Part shown: positions 46,576 through 54,681 of the stretch, one piece after another
Position numbering within the stretch: the stretch's first letter is position 1
Layout of the letters: each line of letters begins with the position of its first letter
Assembly: GCF_000013705.1 (NCBI RefSeq)
Contig: NC_007947.1
Location: 496,001-560,000, forward strand
Source of the DNA: Methylobacillus flagellatus KT
GTDB lineage: Bacteria; Pseudomonadota; Gammaproteobacteria; Burkholderiales; Methylophilaceae
Direction of reading: 5' to 3'
DNA length: 64,000 bases
The notes under the pieces: model-generated
The model's database searches: none
Seen by the model: the letters and a program-made list of their open reading frames with translations, nothing else
What the model was told of the DNA's origin: nothing
Program-made: the position numbers and the translations under genes

Positions 46576-47385
46576 TTAACGGTGCAGCAGGACTTCCAGC
46601 ACAAACTTGCTGCCTGCATATGCCAGCAAGAGCAAGACAAACCCGCTCAGCGTCCAGCGCACTGCAGTGCGTCCCCGCCAGCCGTAGCGGTAGCGACCAA
46701 ACAGCAGCCCGCTGAAAATCAGCCAAGAGAGAATGGTGAACACATTTTTGTGATTGAACTGGAACGGCTGGTCGAACAATAGCTCGGAAAACATCATGCC
46801 GCTGATCAAGGTCAGCGTCAGCAGGATGAAGCCCAGTGTAATGATCCGGAATAGCAGGGTTTCCATTGCCATAAGCGGGGGGAAGTCCGGTAGTCTGAGC
46901 CAGCTCGACTTCTGATGCAGCTTGCGTTCGGCAGCCGTCATCAGCAAGGCATGCAGCGCAGCGAATGTCAGCAGGCTGTAGGCCAGCATTGCAATCACAA
47001 GGTGGGCGACGAACAGGGGCTGGTCGGCATAAGGAATCACATGTGACTCCGGCTGCCATGCCTGCAGCAGTACAAAAAAAGCTGCTGGCGGTAGGACGAA
47101 AGCCTGCAAGCTATGCAGGTTGTGCTTGACATTGGTGATCCAGTAAATGAGTACCGTGAGCCACAAAATGGTGGAAAGCGCATTTGTAAAGCTCAGATTG
47201 AGTCCCTGCGAGAACAGATGACAATAGAGGGTGAGCGCATGTAGCGCCAGCCCGGCGGCAATCAGGACGGACTGCCATGGCTGCCTGGAGGAGACGGCAG
47301 CTTTGCTGCTTCCGGCCCTGCGCCAGTAATTGACAGCTACCAGCAGGTAAATCAATGCGGTAATAACAGGTAGAAACGCAATCAT
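46576..47385 (-). CDS. ypjD: CcsA/YpjD-type cytochrome c assembly family membrane protein
   Basis: 269 residues with eight hydrophobic helices and conserved His residues in FVAHLVIAMLAYSLLTFAAL and FQFNHKNVFTILSWLIF, as in the CcsA/CcmC/HemX heme-handling family. YpjD proteins are routinely found next to ffh, as here (divergent, 99-bp gap), but their exact role is unclear. The tryptophan-rich WWD heme loop of true CcsA is not evident, so I do not claim cytochrome c maturation activity. Confidence 0.85.
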   Translation of the reverse strand: MIAFLPVITALIYLLVAVNYWRRAGSSKAAVSSRQPWQSVLIAAGLALHALTLYCHLFSQGLNLSFTNALSTILWLTVLIYWITNVKHNLHSLQAFVLPPAAFFVLLQAWQPESHVIPYADQPLFVAHLVIAMLAYSLLTFAALHALLMTAAERKLHQKSSWLRLPDFPPLMAMETLLFRIITLGFILLTLTLISGMMFSELLFDQPFQFNHKNVFTILSWLIFSGLLFGRYRYGWRGRTAVRWTLSGFVLLLLAYAGSKFVLEVLLHR

Positions 47386-47484
47386 ACGGGATGACTTGGG
47401 TTAGAATTCATATATTCACAACACTATAACATGCAGCTGCCTGGTGCATGCGTCAATCCATGGCAGTGACTATGAGTATCCATT

Positions 47485-48837
47485 ATGTTCGAAAACCTTA
47501 GTAACAGACTACAGCAAGTCGTCAAAACCCTGCGCGGGCATGCCCGCCTCACGGAAGAGAACATCACTGACGCCATGCGCGAAGTCCGCATGGCATTGCT
47601 GGAGGCAGATGTAGCCTTGCCCGTGGTTAAGGACTTCGTCAGCCAGGTCAAGGAGCGTGCAGTTGGCCGCGAAGTGTTGCAAAGCCTGTCTCCTGGCCAG
47701 GCCGTGATCCAGGTCGTGCATGAAGAGCTCACGCGCCTCATGGGCGAACAAAATGTTGGCCTCAATCTTGCCACCAATCCTCCCGCCATCGTTCTTATGG
47801 CGGGCTTGCAGGGTTCCGGTAAAACCACGACTTCTGCCAAGCTGGCAAGATTGCTGAAGGCCGATAAAAAGAAAGTGCTGCTGGCCAGCGCCGACGTTTA
47901 CCGTCCTGCAGCGATCGAGCAGCTGAAAACCCTGGCGAAGAGTCTGGAGGTAGACTGCTTTGACTCTAATGCGACACAAAAACCGGCCGATATCGCCGCC
48001 CAGGCGCTCGACTTCGCTAAGCGTCATTTCTATGATGTGCTGATTTTTGACACCGCAGGCCGGCTTGGCATTGACGAAGCCATGATGGCAGAAATCAAGC
48101 AACTGCATGAGATACTCAGCCCGATTGAGACCTTGTTCGTGGTGGATGCCATGCAAGGTCAGGATGCGGTCAATACTGCACGCGCTTTCGGCGAAACCTT
48201 ACCATTGACCGGAGTGGTGCTCACCAAGCTTGATGGTGATGCCCGCGGCGGCGCAGCATTGTCTGTGCGTCATGTCACTGGAAAGCCGATCAAGTATATC
48301 GGTGTGAGCGAAAAAGTGGATGGCATTGAATTGTTCCACCCCGAGCGCATGGCATCGCGTGTGCTTGGGATGGGCGATGTGCTGTCTCTTATTGAGCAGG
48401 CACAAAAGAACGTCGATCTGGAAGAGGCAAAAAAGCTTGCAGACAAGGTCAAGTCAGGCAAAAACTTTGATCTTGATGATTTCAAGGCACAAATGTTGCA
48501 AATGCGCAAAATGGGAGGCATGGGCGCCCTCATGGACAAAATGCCTGCGCAGCTTGCCGGCATGGCCGGACAGGTCAATAGTGAGGCCGGTGACAAGGCA
48601 CTGCGCCGCATTGAGGGCATTATTAACTCCATGACCCCATTGGAGCGCCGCAAGCCCGACATCATCAAGGCCACGCGTAAGCGTCGTATTGCCGCTGGCG
48701 CAGGCGTGCAGGTACAGGAAGTGAACCGCCTGCTCAACCAATTCGGAGAAGTGCAGAAAATGATGAAAATGTTCTCTAAGGGTGGTATGAGCAAGATCAT
48801 GCGCACCATGCAGGGCCGCTTTCCGGGCATGCGGTAA
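47485..48837 (+). CDS. ffh: Signal recognition particle protein Ffh
   Basis: 450 residues (E. coli 453). SRP GTPase that, with 4.5S RNA, delivers inner-membrane proteins to FtsY. N domain 1-85; G domain with G1 GLQGSGKTTTSAKLA, DVYRPAAIEQL, DTAGRLG and TKLDGDARGGAAL; methionine-rich M domain from about 300 (MLQMRKMGGMGALMDKM, MMKMFSKGGMSKIMRTM) that binds signal sequences and RNA. No rpsP follows; instead a tRNA gene lies 140 nt downstream. Confidence 0.98.
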   Translation: MFENLSNRLQQVVKTLRGHARLTEENITDAMREVRMALLEADVALPVVKDFVSQVKERAVGREVLQSLSPGQAVIQVVHEELTRLMGEQNVGLNLATNPPAIVLMAGLQGSGKTTTSAKLARLLKADKKKVLLASADVYRPAAIEQLKTLAKSLEVDCFDSNATQKPADIAAQALDFAKRHFYDVLIFDTAGRLGIDEAMMAEIKQLHEILSPIETLFVVDAMQGQDAVNTARAFGETLPLTGVVLTKLDGDARGGAALSVRHVTGKPIKYIGVSEKVDGIELFHPERMASRVLGMGDVLSLIEQAQKNVDLEEAKKLADKVKSGKNFDLDDFKAQMLQMRKMGGMGALMDKMPAQLAGMAGQVNSEAGDKALRRIEGIINSMTPLERRKPDIIKATRKRRIAAGAGVQVQEVNRLLNQFGEVQKMMKMFSKGGMSKIMRTMQGRFPGMR

Positions 48838-48915
48838 TGAAGCCTCCTGTCTGTCTTGCACCAAAGTTGTTCGATGGCATGGGCGGATTAAAGTGAAGGA
48901 AATTGCAATCCAGCA

Positions 48916-48944
48916 TTGACGCCAACGGTGCTTTTCTTCATAAT
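48916..48944 (+). promoter_or_regulatory. Promoter of tRNA-Lys
   Basis: TTGACG (48916-48921), an exact 17-bp spacer and CATAAT (48939-48944), followed by the GC-rich discriminator TGCGCGC. This discriminator is typical of stringently controlled stable-RNA promoters. The expected start is near 48951. Confidence 0.75.
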
Positions 48945-48977
48945 TGCGCGCTTTCCGAGATGAGACGCTCATCTCAA

Positions 48978-49053
48978 GGGCCGTTAGCTCAGTTGGTAGA
49001 GCAGCGGACTTTTAATCCGTTTGTCGCAGGTTCGAGCCCCGCACGGCCCACCA
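48978..49053 (+). tRNA. tRNA-Lys (anticodon TTT)
   Basis: 76 nt with encoded CCA. Acceptor stem GGGCCGT/ACGGCCC, D-arm TAGCTCAGTTGGTAGAGC, anticodon loop CTTTTAA (TTT), T-arm with GGTTCGAGCCC. All four helices pair well. A single-gene transcript with its own promoter and terminator. Confidence 0.98.
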
Positions 49054-49061
49054 GAAAAATC

Positions 49062-49092
49062 AAAGGGTTAGCTAAAAAGCTAACCCTTTTTT
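49062..49092 (+). terminator. Terminator of the tRNA-Lys transcript
   Basis: 12-bp perfect stem AAAGGGTTAGCT/AGCTAACCCTTT, loop AAAA, then a T-run to 49092. It begins 9 nt after the tRNA. Confidence 0.94.
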
Positions 49093-49167
49093 CGTTTTAT
49101 ACCCATATTCTCCATTGGTTTATTGTTTCCCGGCTTATTGCCTGACAGCCGCGGTTAAGGTTGCAAT

Positions 49168-50613
49168 ATGCAAACAAATCATTATCCGGACACTCATCAT
49201 CGCTGGCTGGCGTTATTTGTCCTGTGTTTTGGCGTGCTCATGATCGTGCTTGATACCACGATCGTAAACGTGGCGCTGCCGTCGATCCGGGATGACCTCG
49301 GGTTCAGTGAGACTTCGCTGGTGTGGGTGGTGAATGCCTATATGCTCACCTTCGGCGGCTTTTTGCTGCTTGGCGGTCGGCTGGGCGATTTTTTCGGGCA
49401 GCGCCGTTTGTTCCTCGTCGGGATTGCATCGTTTACATTAGCCTCGCTGATTTGCGGGATGGCCGGGACGCAGCAGCAATTGGTCTGGGCGCGTGCAGTG
49501 CAAGGCGTTGGCGGGGCGGTGGTGTCGGCGGTAGCATTATCGTTGATCATGAATCTGTTCACCGAGCAGGGCGAGCGTGCCAAGGCGATGGGAGTCTACG
49601 GGTTTGTATGCGCGGGCGGCGGTAGCCTGGGCGTGCTGCTCGGTGGGGTGCTCACGAGTACCTTGAGCTGGCATTGGATTTTTCTCGTCAACTTGCCAAT
49701 CGGGATCGTGGTCTATGGTCTGTGCTTGAGATTGCTGCCTGCACACGATACTGGGCTGCGGCCGCAGAAGCTGGATGTCGCTGGGGCGGTGAGCATGACG
49801 GCATCGATGATGCTGGCGGTATATGCGATTGTGAATGGCAACGAAACAGGCTGGCTTTCTGTTGAGATATTGGGCTTGCTTGCCTTGGCCGGATTGCTGT
49901 TTGCATGGTTTATCCGGTTACAGCTGCGCTTGGCTGCACCATTAATGCCGCTGAGCTTGTTTCGGCAGCGTAATGTGTCGGTTGCCAATGTGGTGGCTGT
50001 GCTGTGGGCGGCTGCCTTGTTTGCCTGGTTTTTCATGTCGGCGCTGTATATGCAGTTCGTGCTGGGCTATGACGCCTTGCAGGTGGGGTTGGCATTCTTG
50101 CCTGCCAATGTCGTGATGGCCTTGTTCTCCCTCGGTTTATCTGCCTGGTTGGTGATGCGCATCGGGATTCGCGCTTCATTGACCCTGGGATTAGTATTGG
50201 CGGCGCTTGGCCTGGGGTGGTTCGCCCGCGCGCCGCTAGATGGCCTGTTCTGGGTGGATATATTCCCTTCGATGGTGCTGCTGGGATTGGGCGGCGGTAT
50301 TGCCTTCAATCCGTTGCTGCTGGCGGCGATGAATGATGTGGCGCCTGAAGATTCAGGTTTGGCGTCCGGTGTGGTGAATACGGCGTTCATGATGGGCGGC
50401 GCGGTGGGGCTGGCCGTCTTGGCAAGCATTGCTGCCGTTGTGGGACGGCAGTGGTTGGCGCAGGGGCATGCGCTGGCCGCTTCACTACTGGCGGGCTATC
50501 AGCTTGCTTTTTTGTTGGGCGCCGCGGCTGCCGGGATTGGCGCAGGGTTGACTATGCTGCTCATGCGCACGCCTGCGGCTGGATTATCGACGGTTGCAGC
50601 AAAAGTGCATTGA
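49168..50613 (+). CDS. DHA2-family MFS drug exporter (EmrB/QacA type)
   Basis: 481 residues with 14 hydrophobic helices. Family signatures are VLDTTIVNVALPSIRDDLG in helix 1, GGRLGDFFGQRRLF (motif A) in loop 2-3, and FVCAGGGSLGVLLGGVL in helix 5 (motif C). It would expel hydrophobic or cationic compounds using the proton gradient. No HlyD-type membrane-fusion partner and no regulator is adjacent, so it is probably the QacA-like stand-alone form. Substrate unknown. Confidence 0.92.
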   Translation: MQTNHYPDTHHRWLALFVLCFGVLMIVLDTTIVNVALPSIRDDLGFSETSLVWVVNAYMLTFGGFLLLGGRLGDFFGQRRLFLVGIASFTLASLICGMAGTQQQLVWARAVQGVGGAVVSAVALSLIMNLFTEQGERAKAMGVYGFVCAGGGSLGVLLGGVLTSTLSWHWIFLVNLPIGIVVYGLCLRLLPAHDTGLRPQKLDVAGAVSMTASMMLAVYAIVNGNETGWLSVEILGLLALAGLLFAWFIRLQLRLAAPLMPLSLFRQRNVSVANVVAVLWAAALFAWFFMSALYMQFVLGYDALQVGLAFLPANVVMALFSLGLSAWLVMRIGIRASLTLGLVLAALGLGWFARAPLDGLFWVDIFPSMVLLGLGGGIAFNPLLLAAMNDVAPEDSGLASGVVNTAFMMGGAVGLAVLASIAAVVGRQWLAQGHALAASLLAGYQLAFLLGAAAAGIGAGLTMLLMRTPAAGLSTVAAKVH

Positions 50614-50673
50614 TCTTTGGCAAGGTGTGCAACTTGTCCGGCGATCTGGACTTTTGCATGTCTGGAGCCTGAC

Positions 50674-51195
50674 CTAAGCCAGTTGGCGCACCATATAGCA
50701 GGCACTGTGATCGTAACTCTGCAGTTTTGCCGCTGGCACGAGGTGGTTGGTTGTCTGAAAATGGTGGCGTTGCCAGAATGCGGCAGACTGATTGACGGCA
50801 ATCAGCGACAGGGTATCCAGCTGCTCATGCGTAGCTTGCGCGCATAATCGGGCAAGGATGCTGTCTGTGGCCTTGAAGCCGCGTGCTACTGGCATCAAGG
50901 CAATGTCATGCAGGTAATAAGTGGTTGCTTGGCTGGGCAGTGTTTGCAGCATGCAATTAAGTTCAGGAGGTGCGTCGAGGTACCATGGATGACTGAGCAA
51001 ATACCCGCAGATAGCACCGGCCTGTTCCCATATCCAGCAACCTTGCGGATATAACCGGTGGCGCTCGAAGAAAACCGCAAACTCCTCGGGGTAACCAGGA
51101 TGCACTTGGGTGGCTATGTGCATGACGGCTGGCAAATCGCTGGCCTGCATCAGCCGCCATGAATTTGCGGATTGGATGACAGTCGTAGTCGCCAC
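50674..51195 (-). CDS. GNAT-family N-acetyltransferase
   Basis: 173 residues. GNAT fold: QASDLPAVMHIATQVHP at the start, AGAICGYLLSHPWYLD as strand 4, YLHDIALMPVARGFKATDSILA as the acetyl-CoA-binding motif A (the usual R/QxxGxG/A is degenerate, VARGFKA), and LDTLSLIAVNQSAAFWQRHHFQ. Acceptor unknown. It starts 6 nt after the DAHP synthase stop and is probably co-transcribed with it, though a functional link is not evident. Confidence 0.85.
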   Translation of the reverse strand: MATTTVIQSANSWRLMQASDLPAVMHIATQVHPGYPEEFAVFFERHRLYPQGCWIWEQAGAICGYLLSHPWYLDAPPELNCMLQTLPSQATTYYLHDIALMPVARGFKATDSILARLCAQATHEQLDTLSLIAVNQSAAFWQRHHFQTTNHLVPAAKLQSYDHSACYMVRQLA

Positions 51196-51201
51196 CGGGG
51201 C

Positions 51202-52284
51202 TTATTCGGCTTCTTCCTGAAGCTTGCGGCGCTTCCGTACGCTTTCCGCCAGTGTATCCAATAGGGTGACCGAGTCATCCCAACCCAGGCAGCCGTCGGT
51301 GATCGACTTGCCATACTCCAGCTGGCAACCCGGTACCAGGTCCTGTCGACCTTCATTGAGGTGCGACTCGATCATCGTGCCGATGATGCGGTCGTCACCG
51401 CTGGAGATCTGACTGGTGACATCGGCGACGACATCGATTTGGCGTTTGAATTGCTTGAGGCTGTTGGCATGCGAGCAGTCGATCATCACCTTGGCGGCAA
51501 GTCCTGCATTGGCAAGTTCGCGTGCGGCATCCTCGACACTGGCGGCATCGTAGTTGGGAGTTTTGCCGCCGCGCAGGATGACGTGGCAATCTTCGTTGCC
51601 GCTGGTGGAGATGATGGCGGAACGGCCTTCCTTGGTCACGGATAGAAAGTGGTGCGGGCTGGCTGCTGCCTTGATGGCGTCGACAGCAATGCGGATATTG
51701 CCATCCGTGCCGTTCTTGAACCCAACGGGGCAGGAGAGACCAGACGCCAGCTCACGGTGGATCTGCGATTCTGTCGTGCGTGCGCCGATTGCCCCCCAGC
51801 TCACCAGGTCGGCAGTATATTGCGGCGTGATGACGTCAAGGAATTCGGTGCCGGCAGGCATGCCGAGGGCATTGACGTCCAGCAGGAAGCGGCGCGCCAG
51901 CTCCAGGCCTTCGTTAATGCGGTAGCTGCCGTCGAGGAAAGGATCGTTGATCAGGCCTTTCCAGCCCACGGTGGTACGTGGTTTCTCAAAATAGACTCGC
52001 ATCACGAGCAGCAGCTCTTGTTCGAAGCGAGGGCGCAGCGCCACCAGGCGGCGGGCATATTCCAGCCCGGCATCATAGTCATGGATGGAGCAGGGGCCAA
52101 TGACAACGAGCAGCCTGTCGTCGGCGCTGTGCAAGATTTTATGAATGGCGCTGCGGGTAGCCAAGATGTTGTCCGTGATGGCGGGACTGGCAGGCAGCTC
52201 CTCAAGCAGCTCGGACGGTAATCTCAGCTCCTTGATTTCCTTGATGCGAACATCGTCAGTCGCAATTTTCTGGTATGGGCTCAT
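51202..52284 (-). CDS. aroG: 3-deoxy-7-phosphoheptulonate (DAHP) synthase, class I
   Basis: 360 residues (E. coli AroG 350). First step of the shikimate pathway: phosphoenolpyruvate plus erythrose 4-phosphate. Class I microbial type, with VVIGPCSIHDYDAGLEYARRL (metal-binding Cys), RVYFEKPRTTVGWKGLINDPFLD, SWGAIGARTTESQIHRE and MIDCSHANSLK. ATG 52284 follows AGGAAAAGA. The feedback-sensitive isotype (Phe or Tyr) cannot be read with certainty, so the symbol is approximate. It heads an operon with the GNAT gene. Confidence 0.95.
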   Translation of the reverse strand: MSPYQKIATDDVRIKEIKELRLPSELLEELPASPAITDNILATRSAIHKILHSADDRLLVVIGPCSIHDYDAGLEYARRLVALRPRFEQELLLVMRVYFEKPRTTVGWKGLINDPFLDGSYRINEGLELARRFLLDVNALGMPAGTEFLDVITPQYTADLVSWGAIGARTTESQIHRELASGLSCPVGFKNGTDGNIRIAVDAIKAAASPHHFLSVTKEGRSAIISTSGNEDCHVILRGGKTPNYDAASVEDAARELANAGLAAKVMIDCSHANSLKQFKRQIDVVADVTSQISSGDDRIIGTMIESHLNEGRQDLVPGCQLEYGKSITDGCLGWDDSVTLLDTLAESVRKRRKLQEEAE

Positions 52285-52424
52285 TCTTTTCCTACCGCGG
52301 CCCGGAGGGTAACCAGGCATCTGGCGGTATTTGATGGTCTTCTAAAAAAGTTGATTATTATAGCTTTATGCAGGCTTTCATGCCTGGGTTTGTGTTGTGA
52401 TCGAGATGATAACGCCTGTAGATG

Positions 52425-52850
52425 TCAACCTGGTTGCGCTGCCTCTGTAGACTTGCATACCCATGTGTGAAAGCCGGGTCCGGGGTTGTAAAGATGATCA
52501 AAATAACCGTTTGACGAGGATAGTATGCTGCCCTTGGGACAGGTAAAGATGGCAGTCGCAGACGATGAGAGTGGTATATAGCCTGCGATACGGCCATTGG
52601 CATCGTAGCCGGCGATCAGCTTGTAGAAAATACGCCGGTTGCCCTCCTCGGCAATCTCGGAAGCGGTCCAGCACATTTCGCCGTAAAAATAGGCTTCGAT
52701 CTTGTCTTCCCGATAATCGGCAAATATGATTCCGCCGATGACTTGGTCATGATCTCCTGGCATGAAGTTGTCATGGCGCTTGCAGATGGCCAATGCACTC
52801 GTGGCATGCAACGACAGGGCGACGAAGAGAAGAATGGCGGGCTTGTTCAT
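52425..52850 (-). CDS. Exported protein of unknown function
   Basis: 141 residues that I do not recognise. Signal peptide MNKPAILLFVALSLHATSALA, then a mature part with four Cys (ICKRHDN, GEMCWTA, FTCPKG, TWVCKST) that could form two disulfides. It also has several aromatic/acidic segments (FADYREDKIEAYFYG). ATG 52850 is chosen because the signal peptide begins there. It stands alone, with no obvious operon partner. Confidence 0.65.
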   Translation of the reverse strand: MNKPAILLFVALSLHATSALAICKRHDNFMPGDHDQVIGGIIFADYREDKIEAYFYGEMCWTASEIAEEGNRRIFYKLIAGYDANGRIAGYIPLSSSATAIFTCPKGSILSSSNGYFDHLYNPGPGFHTWVCKSTEAAQPG

Positions 52851-53207
52851 GCTGATTCTTTCATAGGGAGCAAGGCGGTCAGGTGATGTTTTTATCATCC
52901 GCAAGCATTGGGCCGAGTCCGGTGAACTCTTTATTGACGGTTTGATCTCATTGATTATTAGCTAATAGAATAATAGCTATTCCATATATCAAGATATCAA
53001 GCTTATCAATTCAGTAGCATTTCTTCCATCTGACTTGTACCTATGTGAAGGCGAGCTTGTCCAAGCCAGGCTCTGAGACGGGAGGCCGGCAATCAGCTGG
53101 CTGTTGCATGCCATCAAGTCGGTCATCATCTAGAAACCTTGATGAACTTCTTAATATTGGATGGTCGGATGGTGCTAGGCAATGGGAGACGCCAGAAAGG
53201 ATCAATT
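52851..53207. other. AT-rich intergenic region without a recognised gene
   Basis: 357 bp between divergent genes. About 52940-53010 is strongly AT-rich and contains a tandem 8-mer ATATCAAG twice (52986-53001) beside TTATCAA. I see no hairpin terminator, tRNA or coding frame. Promoters for both neighbours probably lie here. Confidence 0.5.
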
Positions 53208-54278
53208 TTGTATCGTGCGGTGAGAAAAGGTGTCATTGTGGTTGCAACGGTGGTACATGGTGCTGGGATATGGCCATTGTTGGCTGCAGCAGATGAAATT
53301 CGTCTGAAAAACGGGGACGTCATTACAGGCAAGGTCGTGCGCAAGTTCAATGAGAAAGTGGTGTTCAATACTTCCTATGCCGGTGATATCCAGGTCACCT
53401 GGTCAGAGATTGAGAGCATCAAGACAGATGAGCCGCTGGCCATTACATTGACGGACCGTACTAACCTGAAGACGACACTGGACAGCTACGAGAATGGCAA
53501 GGCCATGATCAAGCTAGTACAACTGGATGAAGAGGGTGAGGAGGAAAGGGAGCATGAGGAGAAAGAAATCTCATTGTCCGACTTGCTCTATATCAACCCG
53601 ACACCTGAGCTTTCCGGTGTCGGTGTCAATTGGAGTGGTCGCATCAATCTTGGCGGCTCCGTTACACAGGGGAATACGGACACTACCACCGTCCGCCTGG
53701 ATGGCGAGTCGATTGCACGTACGCTCAACCATCGCCTGACAGTAGGTGCCGTCGTCAATCGCGCCACCAACAATGGTCAGAACACGCAGTTCAATAACCG
53801 ATCCTCCATCAAGCTGGACCGTTTCATCAGCAACAAATGGTATGTCTATGCCAATAACACGCTGGAAAATGACCGTTTTCGCGATATCAAGCTGCGGACA
53901 ACCACTGGTGTCGGTAGCGGTTACCAAGTGTTTGAACGGCCAGGTCTCAACCTCTTCGTCGAAGGCGGCTTGAATTATGTGTCGGTCAATTATTACGAAG
54001 CCGAGAAGGAAAGCTATCCTGGCGCACGCTGGGCGTTGAAGTATGACCAACGGGTCTTCGGTGGCAGTACCCAATTCTTCCACGAGCATGAGGTCCTGCT
54101 TGGCCTTGATAGCGCCAGCAATGCATTGGCCTTCACCAAAACGGGATTGCGATTTCCCATCGTCAACAATTTCAATGCCTCCATCCAATACAACCTGGAT
54201 TGGGCTGGCCAGCCTGCGGATGGACGCAAGCACACGGACAGCGCTTTGATATTCAACCTTGGCTATGTGTGGCAGTAA
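53208..54278 (+). CDS. DUF481 (YdiY-like) outer-membrane protein
   Basis: 356 residues. Signal peptide (VIVVATVVHGAGIWPLLAAA), then an N-terminal SH3-like segment DEIRLKNGDVITGKVVRKF. From about residue 145 there is a DUF481 beta-barrel: INLGGSVTQGNTDTTTVRLD, NRSSIKLDRFISNKWYVYAN, TGVGSGYQVFE and a final FNLGYVW. The E. coli homologue YdiY is an outer-membrane protein of unknown function. I chose the TTG at 53208, preceded by AGAAAGGA at 6 nt. An ATG at 53142 is in frame but lacks a binding site and would spoil the signal peptide. Confidence 0.85.
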   Translation: MYRAVRKGVIVVATVVHGAGIWPLLAAADEIRLKNGDVITGKVVRKFNEKVVFNTSYAGDIQVTWSEIESIKTDEPLAITLTDRTNLKTTLDSYENGKAMIKLVQLDEEGEEEREHEEKEISLSDLLYINPTPELSGVGVNWSGRINLGGSVTQGNTDTTTVRLDGESIARTLNHRLTVGAVVNRATNNGQNTQFNNRSSIKLDRFISNKWYVYANNTLENDRFRDIKLRTTTGVGSGYQVFERPGLNLFVEGGLNYVSVNYYEAEKESYPGARWALKYDQRVFGGSTQFFHEHEVLLGLDSASNALAFTKTGLRFPIVNNFNASIQYNLDWAGQPADGRKHTDSALIFNLGYVWQ

Positions 54279-54284
54279 GTGCCG

Positions 54285-54494
54285 TCATGAACGCCGCCTT
54301 TTGCGCCAATCGGCAATTCGCTGTTTACGCATGATATGGCGCAGTAAGGCGGCGATCGCAATAAAGCTGACGAGGTGGGCCAATCCTGCGTAAATACTAA
54401 GCAACAGGACGTGTGAGGACGTATTTGTCATTGCCAGCGGCAAGACTGCAATCAGTGTTGCAAGCAGGATCAGAGGCATTGCCAAGCTCTCCAT
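54285..54494 (-). CDS. Small membrane protein of unknown function
   Basis: 69 residues with two hydrophobic helices (MPLILLATLIAVLPLAM, VLLLSIYAGLAHLVSFIAIAALL) and a strongly basic C-terminus (RKQRIADWRKRRRS) consistent with a cytoplasmic tail. No family recognised. It converges on the DUF481 gene with a 6-nt gap. The ordered hydrophobic/basic pattern supports a real gene, but nothing else does. Confidence 0.45.
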   Translation of the reverse strand: MESLAMPLILLATLIAVLPLAMTNTSSHVLLLSIYAGLAHLVSFIAIAALLRHIMRKQRIADWRKRRRS

Positions 54495-54681
54495 ACCGAC
54501 TCAGGATGTATTGCTTGTAAAGCAGGAATCACACCAGCCCAGCAAGCCTGAAATTCAATCTTTCCAGTATCCCGCCGTTAATTGATCAGGAGGCGGATTT
54601 ACTTTCTCTCGTGCCGGTGTGTAGATCCGGCAGGCCAAGTGGCAATTGGCGCATCATTTTCATCTCAAAGAACCTAACAAC

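Noticed and set aside
52986..53001. Tandem 8-mer as a repeat array or origin iteron
   Set aside because: Only two copies in an AT-rich stretch; too short to claim function.
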